Source: Megalopta genalis (lineage: Eukaryota > Arthropoda > Insecta > Hymenoptera > Halictidae). Taken from it: a stretch of DNA of 64,000 bases. How positions within the stretch are numbered: the stretch's first letter is position 1; the number at the start of each line of letters is the position of its first letter. The stretch is taken from NCBI RefSeq assembly GCF_051020955.1, contig NW_027476349.1, positions 223,912 to 287,911 on the forward strand, given 5' to 3'. Below the pieces are notes generated by a model. It did not search any database. It saw only the letters and a program-made list of their open reading frames with translations, and had not been told where the DNA came from. Both the position numbers and the translations under genes were made by a program. Below, in pieces: positions 26,166 to 39,500 of the stretch.

Positions 26166-29100
26166 GCGAAACGAACGAGTTAGCTTCAAATCCATGCGAA
26201 ACACATGATTTAGCTGCAAATCAATGCGATGAAGAAGGTTTAGCTTCAAATCCATGCGAAACAAATGATATAGCTTCAAACACTTGGCGTGTAAGTGATA
26301 TAGCTTCAAATGAAGACTAATCAAACGAGTTAGCTTCAAATCCATGCGAATCAAATGGTTTAGCTTCAAATGCTTGTGATATACGTTATTTAGATTCAAC
26401 TGCATGCGCAACGAACGAGTTAGCTTCAAATCCATGCGAAACACATGATTTAGATGCAAATCAATGCGATGAAGAAGGTTTAGCTTCAAATCCATGCGAA
26501 ACAAATGATATAGCTTCAAACACTTGGGGTGTAAGTGATATAGCTTCAAATGAAGACTAATCAAACGAGTTAGCTTCAAAATCCACGCGATACACATGAT
26601 TTAGCTTCAAATATTAGCGATATTCTTGATTTAGATTCAACTGCAGGCGAAACGAACGAGTTAGCTTCAAATCCATGCGAATCAAATGGTCTAGCTTCAA
26701 ATGATTGTGATATACGTTATTTAGATTCAACTGCATGCGCAACGGACGAGTTAGCTTCAAATCCATGCGAAACACATGATTTAGCTGCAAATCAATGCGA
26801 TGAAGAAGGTTTAGCTTCAAATCCATGCGAAACAAATGATATAGCTTCAAACACTTGGCGTGTAAGTGATATAGCTTCAAATGAAGACTAATCAAACGAG
26901 TTAGCTTCAAAATCCACGCGATACACATGATTTAGGTTCAAATGCTAGCGATATAAGTAATGTAGATTCAACTGCAGGCGAAACGAACGAGTTAGCTTCA
27001 AATCCATGCGAATCAAATGGTCTAGCTTCAAATGATTGTGATATACGTTATTTAGATTCAACTGCATGCGCAACGGACGAGTTAGCTTCAAATCCATGCG
27101 AAACAAATGATTTAGCTTCAAATCAATGCGATGTAGAAGGTTTAGCTTCAAATCCGTGCGATACACAAGATTTAGCTTCAATTCAATGCGATGTAGTAGG
27201 TTCAGCTTCAAATCCATGCGGCACATATGATTTAGCTTCAAATACTTGCGATATAAGTGACATAGTTTCAAATGGAGGCGATACGAACGAGTTAGCTTCA
27301 AATCCATGGGAGACACATGACATAGCTTCAATTCAATGCAATGTAGAAGGTTTAGCTTCAAATCCACGCGAAACATATGATTTAGCTTCAAACACTTGGG
27401 GTATAAGTGATATAGCTTCAAATGCAGACTAATCAAACGAGTTAGCATCAAAATTCAAGCGAAACACATGATTTAGCTGCAAATCATTGCGATATAAGTG
27501 ATGTAGAATTAACTGCAGGCGAAACGAACGAGTTAGCTTCAAATCCATTCAAAACTCATGATTTAGCAGCAAATCAATGCGATATAGTAGGCTCAGCTTC
27601 AAATTCATGCGATATAAGTGATATAGCTTCAAAAGCAGGAGGAACAAACGAGGTAGCTTCAATTCCATGTGAAACAAATGGTTTATCTTCAAATCAATGC
27701 GAAGTAGAAGGTTTAGCTTCAAATCCGTGCGATACACAAGATTTAGCTTCAAATCAATGCGATGTAGTATGTTCAGCTTCAAATCAATGCGGCACATATG
27801 ATTTAGCTTCAAATACTTGCGATATAAGTGATATAGCTTCAAATGGAGGCGAAACGAATGAGTTAGCTTCAAATCCATGCGAAACACATGATTTAGCTGC
27901 AAATCAATGCGATGTAGAAGGTTTAGCTTCAAATCCATGCGATACACATGATGTATCTTCAAATACTAGCGATATAAGTAATGTAGATTCAACTGCAGGC
28001 GAAACGAACGAGTTAGCTTCAAATCCATGCGAATCAAATGGTTTAGCTTCAAATACTAGCGATATAAGAAATGTAGATTCAACTGCAGGCGAAACGAACG
28101 AGTTAGCTTCAAATCCATGCGAAACACATGATTTAGCTGCAAATCAATGCGAAGTAGAGGGCTTAGCTTCAAATCCATGCGAATCAAATGATTTAGCTTC
28201 AAATACATGTGATATACTTGATTTATCTTCAAATGCAGGCGAAGCAAAAGAGTTAGCTCCAAATCCATGCGAAACACATGATTTAGCATCAAATCAATGC
28301 GAAGTTGAAGGCTTAGCTTCAAATCCATGCGACAAAAATGAATTAGTTTCAAATGCTTGCGACATAAATGATGTAGCTTCAAATGCAAGCGAAACAAACG
28401 AGTTAGCTTCAAATCCATTCGAAACACATGATTTAGCGTCAAATTCATGCGAAGTAGAAGGCTTAGCTACAAATCCATGCGAAACGAATGGTTTAGCTTC
28501 AAATACCTGCGAATATACGTGATGTAGCTTCAAAGGCAGGCGGAACAAACGAGTTGGAGTCTAATCCATGCGTATCACATTATTTAACTTCAAATCAATG
28601 CGAAGTAGAAGGCTTATCTTCGAATCCATGCAAAACACATGATTTAGATTCAAATACTTGCGATATAAATGAAATAGCTTCAAATGCAGACGAAACAAAC
28701 GAGTTATATTCTAATTCATGCGAAACACATGATTTAGCTTCAAATCAGTGCGACGTAGAAGGCTTAGCTTCAAATCAATGCGAATAAAATGGTTTAGATT
28801 CAGATACTTGTGATAAACATGATTTAGCTTCAAATGCAGGCGAAACAAACGAGTTAGCTTCAAATCCAAGGGAAACACATGATTTATCTTTAAATCAATG
28901 CGAAGTAGAAGGCTTAGTGTCAAATACATGTGAAACAATTGATTTATCTTCAGATAATTGCGACATAAGTGATATTGCTTCAAATGCAGGCGAAACAAAC
29001 GAGTTAGCTTCAAAGCCGTGCAAAACGAATGATTTAGCTTCAAATACTTGCGGTATAAATGAAACAGCTTCAAATGCAGGCGGAACACTTGATTTAGCTT

Positions 29101-32100
29101 CAAATCAATGCGAAGTAGAAGGCTTGGCTTCAAATCCATGCGAATCAAATGGTTTAGCTTCAAATACTTGTGATCTACATGATTTAGCGTCAACTGCATG
29201 CGAAACAAATGATTTAGCTTCAAATGCTTTCCGATATATGTGATATAACTTGAACGGAAGGCGAAGCAAACGAGTTAGATTCAAATCCATGCGAAGTAGA
29301 AGGCATAGCTTCAAATCCATGCGAATCAAATGGTTTAGCTTAAAATACTTGTTTTATACACAATTTAGCTTCAACTGCATGCGAAACAATCGAGTTAGCT
29401 TCAAATCCATAAGAAACAAATGATATACCATCAAATACTTGGACATAAATGATTTAGCTTCACATGCATGCGAAACAAACGAGTCAGCTACAAGTCCAAG
29501 CGAATCACTTGATATAGCTTCAAATCAATGCGAAGTAGAAGGTTTAGCTTCAAATCCATGCGAATAAAATGGTTTAGATTCAGATACTTGTGATAAACGT
29601 GTTTTAGCTTCAACTGCATGCGAAACAATCGAGTTAGATTCAAATCAATGCGAAGTAGAAGGCTTATCTTCAAATCCATGCGAATCAAATGGTTTGGCTT
29701 CAAATACTTGCGTTATAAATGAAATAGCTTCATTTAGCTTCACACCTATACGATGTAGAAGGATTAGCTTCAAATCCATGCGAAACAAATGATTCAGCTT
29801 CAAATACTTGCGATTTAAGTGATATAGCTTCAAATGCAGGCTAATCAAACGAGTTAGCTTCAAATCCATGCGAAACACATGATTCAGCTTTAAATTCATG
29901 CGAAATAAATGATTTACCTTCAAGTACTTCCGATATTAATGATATATCTTCAAATGCAGGCGAAACAAATGGTTTAGCTACAAATACTTGTGATATACGT
30001 AATTTGGATTAAACTGCATGCGCAACGAACGAGTTAGCTTCAAATCCATGCGAAACACATGATTCAGCTGCAAATCAATGCGATGTAGAAGGTTTAGCTT
30101 CAAATCCATGCGAAAAAAGTGATTTAGCATCTGATAATTGCGATATAATTGATATAGCTTCAAATGCAGGGGAAACATCCGAGTTATCTTCAAATCCATG
30201 CAAAACACATGATTCAGCTTCAAATCAATGCGATGTAGAAGGTTTAGCTTCAAATCCATGCGACACAAATGATTTAGCATCAGATGCTTGCGATATAAGT
30301 GATATAGCTACAAATGCAGACGAAACAGACGGGTTAGCTTCAACTCCATGCGAAACACATGATTTAGCTGCAAATCAATGCGATGTAGAAGGTTTAGCTT
30401 CAAATCCATGCGATGTAGAAGGTTTAGCTTCAAATCCATTCGAAGCATATGGTTTAGGTACAAATACTTGTGATATACGTTATTTAGATTTAACTGCATG
30501 CGCAACGAACGAGTTAGCTTCAAATCCATGCGAAACACATGATTTAGCTTCAAATCAATGCGATGTAGAAGGTTTAGCTTCAAATCCATGCGAAACAAAT
30601 GGTTTAGCTACAAATACTTGTGATATACATTATTTAGCTACAACTGCATGCGAAACGAACGAGTTAGCTTCAAATCCATGCGAAACACACGATTTAGCTT
30701 CAAATCAATGCGATGTAGGAGGTTTAGCTTCAAATCCAAGCGAAACACATGATTCAGCTGCAAATCAATGCGATGTATAAGGTTTAGCTTCAAATCCATG
30801 CCAAACACATGATTTAGATTCAAATCCATGGGATGTAGATGGTTTGCTTCAAATCCATGCGATACACAAGATTTAGCTTCAAATCAATGCGACGTAGTAG
30901 GTTCAGCTTCAAATCCATGCGATATAAGTGATATAGCTTCAAAAGCAGGAGGAACAAACGAGGTAGCTTCAATTCCATGCGAAACATATGATTTAGCTTC
31001 AAATCAATGCGAAGTAGAAGGCTTAGCTTCAAATCCATGCGAAACAAATGGTTTAGCTACAAATACTTGTGATATACATTATTTAGCTACAACTGCATGC
31101 GATACAAACGAGTTAGCTTCAAATCCATGCGAAACACATGATTTAGCTTCAAATCAATGCGATGTAGAAGGTTTAGCTTCAAATCCATGCGAAACACATG
31201 ATTTAGCTGCAAATCAATGCGATGAAGAAGGTTTAGCTTCAAATCCATGCGAAACAAATGATATAGCTTCAAACACTTGGGGTGTAAGTGATATAGCTTC
31301 AAATGAAGACTAATCAAACGAGTTAGCTTCAAAATCCACGCGATACACATGATTTAGGTTCAAATACTAGCGATATAAGTAATGTAGATTCAACTGCAGG
31401 CGAAACGAACGAGTTAGCTTCAAATCCATGCGAATCAAATGGTCTAGCTTCAAATGATTGTGATATACGTTATTTAGATTCAACTGCATGCGCAACGGAC
31501 GAGTTAGCTTCAAATCCATGCGAAACACATGATTTAGCTGCAAATCAATGCGATGAAGAAGGTTTAGCTTCAAATCCATGCGAAACAAATGATATAGCTT
31601 CAAACACTTGGGGGTGTAAGTGATATAGCTTCAAATGAAGACTAATCAAACGAGTTAGCTTCAAAATCCACGCGATACACATGATTTAGGTTCAAATACT
31701 AGCGATATAAGTAATGTAGATTCAACTGCAGGCGAAACGAACGAGTTAGCTTCAAATCCATGCGAAACAAATGATATAGCTTCAAACACTTGGGGTGTAA
31801 GTGATATAGCTTCAAATGAAGACTAATCAAAGGAGTGAGCTTCAAAATCCACGCGATACACATGATTTAGCTTCAAATCAATGCGATGTAGAAGGTTTAG
31901 CTTCAAAACAATAAGAGGTAGAAGGTTTAGCTTGAAATCAATAGAAGGTAGAAGATTTAGCTTCAAATCAATGCGATGTACAAGGTTTAGCTTCAAATCC
32001 ATACGAAACACTTGATTTAGCTTCAAATTAATTCGAAGGACAAGGCTTAGATTCAAATCCATGCGAAACAAATGATTTAGCTTCAAATCAATGCGATGTA

Positions 32101-32265
32101 GAAGGTTTAGCTTCAAATCCGTGCGATACACAAGATTTAGCTTCAATTCAATGCGATGTAGTAGGTTCAGCTTCAAATCCATGCGGCACATATGATTTAG
32201 CTTCAAATACTTGCGATATAAGTGACATAGTTTCAAATGGAGGCGATACGAACGAGTTAGCTTCA
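24541..32265 (+). repeat. 9.5-kb higher-order repeat X, copy 1
   Basis: Matched by 34,099-41,580. The offset is 9,558 bp at the left, 9,498 bp after a 60-bp loss in the second copy, 9,348 bp where this copy lacks 150 bp near 28,400, and about 9,316 bp near 31,911. The segment contains Q block copy 3 and P block copy 4. It has far fewer private one-base changes than 15-26 kb. Confidence 0.85.
28145..31350 (+). repeat. P block, copy 4
   Basis: Landmark GAGTTGGAGTC lies near 28,552. This copy lacks the 150 bp present in copies 2 and 5; the loss joins GAGTTAGCTTCAAATCC to the CATTCGAAACAC module near 28,410. Otherwise it is very close to copy 5. Confidence 0.85.
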
Positions 32266-34098
32266 AATCCATGGGAGACACATGACATAGCTTCAATTCA
32301 ATGCAATGTAGAAGGTTTAGCTTCAAATCCGCGCGAAACATATGATTTAGCTTCAAACACTTGGGGTATAAGTGATATAGCTTCAAATGCAGACTAATCA
32401 AACGAGTTAGCATCAAAATCCAAGCGAAACACATGATTTAGCTGCAAATCATTGCGATATAAGTGATGTAGAATTAACTGCAGGCGAAACGAACGAGTTA
32501 GCTTCAAGTCCATGCGAAACACATGATTTAGCTGCAAATCAATGCGATGTAGAAGGTTTAGCTTCAAATCAACGCGATACACTAGATTTAGCTTCAAATC
32601 AATGCGATGTAGAAGGTTCTGCTTCAAATCCATACGACACATATGATTTAGCTTCAAATACTTGCGATATAAGTGATATAGCTTCAAAAGCTGGAGGAAC
32701 AAACGAGGTAGCTTCAATTCCATGCGATAGAAATGATTTAGCTTCAAATCAATGCGAAGTAGAAGGCTTAGCTTCGAATTCATGCGAAACAAATTGTTTA
32801 GCTACAAATACTTGTGATATACATTATTTAGCTACAACTGCATGCGAAACAAACGAGTTACTATCAAATCCATACGAAACACATGATTAAGCTTCAAATC
32901 AATGCGATGTAGATGGTTTGCTTCAAATCCATGCGATACACAAGATTTATGTTCAAATCAATGTGATGTAGTAGGTTCAGCTTCAAATCCATGCGATACA
33001 CAAGATTTAGCTTCAAATCAATACGATGTAGCAGGTTCAGCTTCAAATCCATGCGGCACATATGATTTAGCTACAAATACTTGTGATATACATTATTTAG
33101 CTACCACTGCATGCGAAACGAACGAGTTAGCTTCAAATCCATGCGAAACACACGATTTAGCTTCAAATCAATGCGATGTAGGAGGTTTAGCTTCAAATCC
33201 AAGCGAAACACATGATTCAGCTGCAAATCAATGCGATGTATAAGGTTTAGCTTCAAATCCATGCCAAACACATGATTTAGATTCAAATCCATGGGATGTA
33301 GATGGTTTGCTTCAAATCCATGCGATACACAAGATTTAGCTTCAAATCAATGCGACGTAGTAGGTTCAGCTTCAAATCCATGCGATATAAGTGATATAGC
33401 TTCAAAAGCAGGAGGAACAAACGAGGTAGCTTCAATTCCATGCGAAACATATGATTTAGCTTCAAATCAATGCGAAGTAGAAGGCTTAGCTTCAAATCCA
33501 TGCGAAACAAATGGTTTAGCTACAAATACTTGTGATATACATTGTTTAGCTACAACTGCATGCGATACAAACGAGTTAGCTTCAAATCCATGCGAAACAC
33601 ATGATTTAGCTTCAAATCAATGCGATGTAGAAGGTTTAGCTTCAAATCCATGCGAAACAAATGATTTAGCTGCAAATCATTGCGATGTAGAAGGTTTAGC
33701 TTCAAATCCATGTGAAACAAATGATATAGCTTCAAATACTTGCGATATAAGTGATATAGTTTCAAATGCAGGCGAAACGAACGAGTTAGCTATAAATCCA
33801 TGCGAAACAAATGATTTAGCTGCAAATCAATACGATGTAGAAGGTTTAGCTTCAAATCCATGCGAAACAAATGGTTTAGCTACAAATACTTGTGATATAC
33901 ATTATTTAGCTACAACTGCATGCGAAACAAACGAGTTAGCTTCAAGTCCATGCGAAACACATGATTTAGCTGCAAATCAATGCGATGTAGAAGGTTTAGC
34001 TTCAAATTCCATGCGAAACAAATGATTTAGCATCAGATACTTGTTATATAAGTGATATAGCTTCAAATGCAGGGGAAACAAACCAGATAGCTTCAAAT
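32266..34098 (+). repeat. Link segment between X copies
   Basis: From 32,660 it belongs to segment D copy 2. The portion at about 33,060-33,600 also matches 30,600-31,140 at 2,463 bp. The forward frame is open from 33,291 to 34,025 (244 codons) and closely resembles the reading at 10,452-11,174. It stops because one extra base shifts the frame near 34,005 (CAAATTCCATGCG). Confidence 0.75.
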
Positions 34099-36505
34099 CC
34101 AAGCGAAACACATGATTTAGCCTCAAATCAAAGCGATGTAGATGGTTTAGCTTCAAATCCATGGGAAGCAAATGATTTAGCTTCAGATGCTTCCGATATA
34201 AGTGATATAGCTTCGAATCCTGACGAAACAAACGGGTTAGATTCAACTCCATGCGAAACACATGATTTAGCTTCAAATCAATAAGATGAAGCAGGTTTAG
34301 TTTCAAATCAATTCGATGTAGAAGATTTAGCTTCAAATCCATGCGACACAAATGACTTAGCTTCAGAAACATGCGTTATAAGTGATATAGCTACAAATGA
34401 ATGCGAAACAAACGAGTTATCTTCAAAACCATGCGAAACACATAATTTAGCTTCCAATCAATGCGATGTAGAAGGTTTAGCTTCAAATCCACGCGGAACA
34501 AACGATTGAGCTTCAAACACTTCGGAAATAGGTGATATAGCTTCAGCTGCATGTGACACAAACGAGTTAGCTTCAAGTCCATGCGAAACACATGATTTAG
34601 CTGCAAATCAATTCGATGTAGAAGGTTTAGCTTCAAATCCATGCGAAACAAATGGTTTAGCTACAAATAATTTGTGATATACATTATTTAGCTACAACTG
34701 CATGCGAAACGAACGAGTTAGCTTCAAATCCATGCGAAACACACGATTTAGCTTCAAATCAATGCGATGTAGGAGGTTTAGCTTCAAATCCAAGCGAAAC
34801 ACATGATTCAGCTGCAAATCAATGCGATGTAGTAGGTTTAGCTTCAAATCCATGCCAAACACATGATTCAGCTTCAAATCAATGCGATGTAGAAGGTTTG
34901 GCTTCAAATCCATGCGAAACACACGATTTATCTTCAAATCAATGCGATGTAGAAGGTTTAGCTTCAAATCCATGCAAAACACGTGATTTAACTTCCAATT
35001 AATGCGAAGTTGAAGGCTTAGCTTCAAATCCATGCGAATCAAATGGTTTAGCTTCAAATACTTGTGATATACGTTACTTAGACTTAACTGCATGCGCAAC
35101 GAACGAGTTAGCTTCAAATTAATGCGAAACACATGATTTAGCTGCAAATCAATGCAATGAAGAAGGTTTAGCTTCTAATCCATGCGAAACAAATGATATA
35201 GCTCAAACACTTGGGGTATAAGTGATATAGCTTCAAATGAAGACTAATCAAACGAGTTAGATTCAAAATCCACGCGATACACATGATTTAGCTTCTAATA
35301 CTTGCGATATAAGTGATGTAGAATCAACTGCAGGCGAAACGAACGAGTTAGCTTCAAATCCATTCAAAACTCATGATTTAGCAACAAATCAATGCGATGT
35401 AGTAGGCTCAGCTTCAAATCCATGCGATATAAGTGATATAGCTTCAAAAGCAGGAGGAACAAACGAGGTAGCTTCAATTCCATGCGAAACAAATGATTTA
35501 GCTTCAAATCAATGCGAAGTAGAAGGTTTAGCTTCAAATCCGTGAGATACACAAGATTTAGCTTCAAATCAATGCGATGTAGTATGTTCAGCTTCAAATC
35601 CATGCGGCACATATGATTTAGCTTCAAATACTTGCGATATAAGTGATATAGTTTCAAATTGAGGCGAAACGAACGAGTTAGCTTCAAATCCATGCGAAAC
35701 ACATGATTTAGCTGCAAATCAATGCGATGTAGAAGATTTAGCTTCAAATCAATGCGATACACATGATTTAGCTTCAAATACTAGCGATGTAAGTAATGTA
35801 GATTCAACTGCAGGCGAAACGAACGAGTTAGCTTCAAATCCATGCGAATCAAATGGTTTAGCTTCAAATGCTTGTGATATACGTTATTTAGATTCAACTG
35901 CATGCGCAACGAACGAGTTAGCTTCAAATCCATGAGAAACACATGATTTAGCTGCAAATCAATGCGATGAAGAAGGTTTAGCTTCAAATCCATGCGAAAC
36001 AAATGATATAGCTTCAAACACTTGGGGTGTAAGTGATATAGCTTCAAATGAAGACTAATCAAACGAGTTAGCTTCAAAATCCACGCGATACACATGATTT
36101 AGCTTCAAATATTAGCGATATTCTTGATTTAGATTCAACTGCAGGCGAAACGAACGAGTTAGCTTCAAATCCATGCGAATCAAATGGTCTAGCTTCAAAT
36201 GATTGTGATATACGTTATTTAGATTCAACTGCATGCGCAACGGACGAGTTAGCTTCAAATCCATGCGAAACACATGATTTAGCTGCAAATCAATGCGATG
36301 AAGAAGGTTTAGCTTCAAATCCATGCGAAACAAATGATATAGCTTCAAACACTTGGCGTGTAAGTGATATAGCTTCAAATGAAGACTAATCAAACGAGTT
36401 AGCTTCAAAATCCACGCGATACACATGATTTAGGTTCAAATGCTAGCGATATAAGTAATGTAGATTCAACTGCAGGCGAAACGAACGAGTTAGCTTCAAA
36501 TCCAT
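32660..36505 (+). repeat. 3.9-kb segment D, copy 2
   Basis: Second copy of 20,620-24,543. It lacks 60 bp near 35,515, where the GCGTAGTAGAAGGCG module and its neighbour are absent. Most of the single-base irregularities of copy 1 are not present here; the extra T in CAAATTCCATGCG is shared by both. Confidence 0.8.
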
Positions 36506-39500
36506 GCGAATCAAATGGTCTAGCTTCAAATGATTGTGATATACGTTATTTAGATTCAACTGCATGCGCAACGGACGAGTTAGCTTCAAATCCATGCGAA
36601 ACAAATGATTTAGCTTCAAATCAATGCGATGTAGAAGGTTTAGCTTCAAATCCGTGCGATACACAAGATTTAGCTTCAATTCAATGCGATGTAGTAGGTT
36701 CAGCTTCAAATCCATGCGGCACATATGATTTAGCTTCAAATACTTGCGATATAAGTGACATAGTTTCAAATGGAGGCGATACGAACGAGTTAGCTTCAAA
36801 TCCATGGGAGACACATGACATAGCTTCAATTCAATGCAATGTAGAAGGTTTAGCTTCAAATCCACGCGAAACATATGATTTAGCTTCAAACACTTGGGGT
36901 ATAAGTGATATAGCTTCAAATGCAGACTAATCAAACGAGTTAGCATCAAAATTCAAGCGAAACACATGATTTAGCTGCAAATCATTGCGATATAAGTGAT
37001 GTAGAATTAACTGCAGGCGAAACGAACGAGTTAGCTTCAAATCCATTCAAAACTCATGATTTAGCAGCAAATCAATGCGATATAGTAGGCTCAGCTTCAA
37101 ATTCATGCGATATAAGTGATATAGCTTCAAAAGCAGGAGGAACAAACGAGGTAGCTTCAATTCCATGTGAAACAAATGGTTTATCTTCAAATCAATGCGA
37201 AGTAGAAGGTTTAGCTTCAAATCCGTGCGATACACAAGATTTAGCTTCAAATCAATGCGATGTAGTATGTTCAGCTTCAAATCCATGCGATACACATGAT
37301 GTATCTTCAAATACTAGCGATATAAGTAATGTAGATTCAACTGCAGGCGAAACGAACGAGTTAGCTTCAAATCCATGCGAATCAAATGGTTTAGCTTCAA
37401 ATACTAGCGATATAAGTAATGTAGATTCAACTGCAGGCGAAACGAACGAGTTAGCTTCAAATCCATGCGAAACACATGATTTAGCTGCAAATCAATGCGA
37501 AGTAGAGGGCTTAGCTTCAAATCCATGCGAATCAAATGATTTAGCTTCAAATACATGTGATATACTTGATTTATCTTCAAATGCAGGCGAAGCAAAAGAG
37601 TTAGCTCCAAATCCATGCGAAACACATGATTTAGCATCAAATCAATGCGAAGTTGAAGGCTTAGCTTCAAATCCATGCGACAAAAATGAATTAGTTTCAA
37701 ATGCTTGCGACATAAATGATGTAGCTTCAAATGCAAGCGAAACAAACGAGTTAGCTTGAAATCCATGCGACACGCACGATTGAGCTTCAAATCAATGCGA
37801 AGTAGAAGGCTTAGCTTCAAATCCATTCGAAACAAATGATTTAGCTTTAAATACTTGTGATATACATGATTTAGTTTCAACTGCATGCGAAACAAACGAG
37901 TTAGCTTCAAATCCATTCGAAACACATGATTTAGCGTCAAATTCATGCGAAGTAGAAGGCTTAGCTACAAATCCATGCGAAACGAATGGTTTAGCTTCAA
38001 ATACCTGCGAATATACGTGATGTAGCTTCAAAGGCAGGCGGAACAAACGAGTTGGAGTCTAATCCATGCGTATCACATTATTTAACTTCAAATCAATGCG
38101 AAGTAGAAGGCTTATCTTCGAATCCATGCAAAACACATGATTTAGATTCAAATACTTGCGATATAAATGAAATAGCTTCAAATGCAGACGAAACAAACGA
38201 GTTATATTCTAATTCATGCGAAACACATGATTTAGCTTCAAATCAGTGCGACGTAGAAGGCTTAGCTTCAAATCAATGCGAATAAAATGGTTTAGATTCA
38301 GATACTTGTGATAAACATGATTTAGCTTCAAATGCAGGCGAAACAAACGAGTTAGCTTCAAATCCAAGGGAAACACATGATTTATCTTTAAATCAATGCG
38401 AAGTAGAAGGCTTAGTGTCAAATACATGTGAAACAATTGATTTATCTTCAGATAATTGCGACATAAGTGATATTGCTTCAAATGCAGGCGAAACAAACGA
38501 GTTAGCTTCAAAGCCGTGCAAAACGAATGATTTAGCTTCAAATACTTGCGGTATAAATGAAACAGCTTCAAATGCAGGCGGAACACTTGATTTAGCTTCA
38601 AATCAATGCGAAGTAGAAGGCTTGGCTTCAAATCCATGCGAATCAAATGGTTTAGCTTCAAATACTTGTGATCTACATGATTTAGCGTCAACTGCATGCG
38701 AAACAAATGATTTAGCTTCAAATGCTTTCCGATATATGTGATATAACTTGAACGGAAGGCGAAGCAAACGAGTTAGATTCAAATCCATGCGAAGTAGAAG
38801 GCATAGCTTCAAATCCATGCGAATCAAATGGTTTAGCTTAAAATACTTGTTTTATACACAATTTAGCTTCAACTGCATGCGAAACAATCGAGTTAGCTTC
38901 AAATCCATAAGAAACAAATGATATACCATCAAATAGTTGGACATAAATGATTTAGCTTCACATGCATGCGAAACAAACGAGTCAGCTACAAGTCCAAGCG
39001 AATCACTTGATATAGCTTCAAATCAATGCGAAGTAGAAGGTTTAGCTTCAAATCCATGCGAATAAAATGGTTTAGATTCAGATACTTGTGATAAACGTGA
39101 TTTAGCTTCAACTGCATGCGAAACAATCGAGTTAGATTCAAATCAATGCGAAGTAGAAGGCTTATCTTCAAATCCATGCGAATCAAATGGTTTGGCTTCA
39201 AATACTTGCGTTATAAATGAAATAGCTTCATTTAGCTTCACACCTATACGATGTAGAAGGATTAGCTTCAAATCCATGCGAAACAAATGATTCAGCTTCA
39301 AATACTTGCGATTTAAGTGATATAGCTTCAAATGCAGGCTAATCAAACGAGTTAGCTTCAAATCCATGCGAAACACATGATTCAGCTTTAGATTCATGCG
39401 AAATATATGATTTACCTTCAAGTACTTCCGATATTAATGATATATCTTCAAATGCAGGCGAAACAAATGGTTTAGCTACAAATACTTGTGATATACGTAA

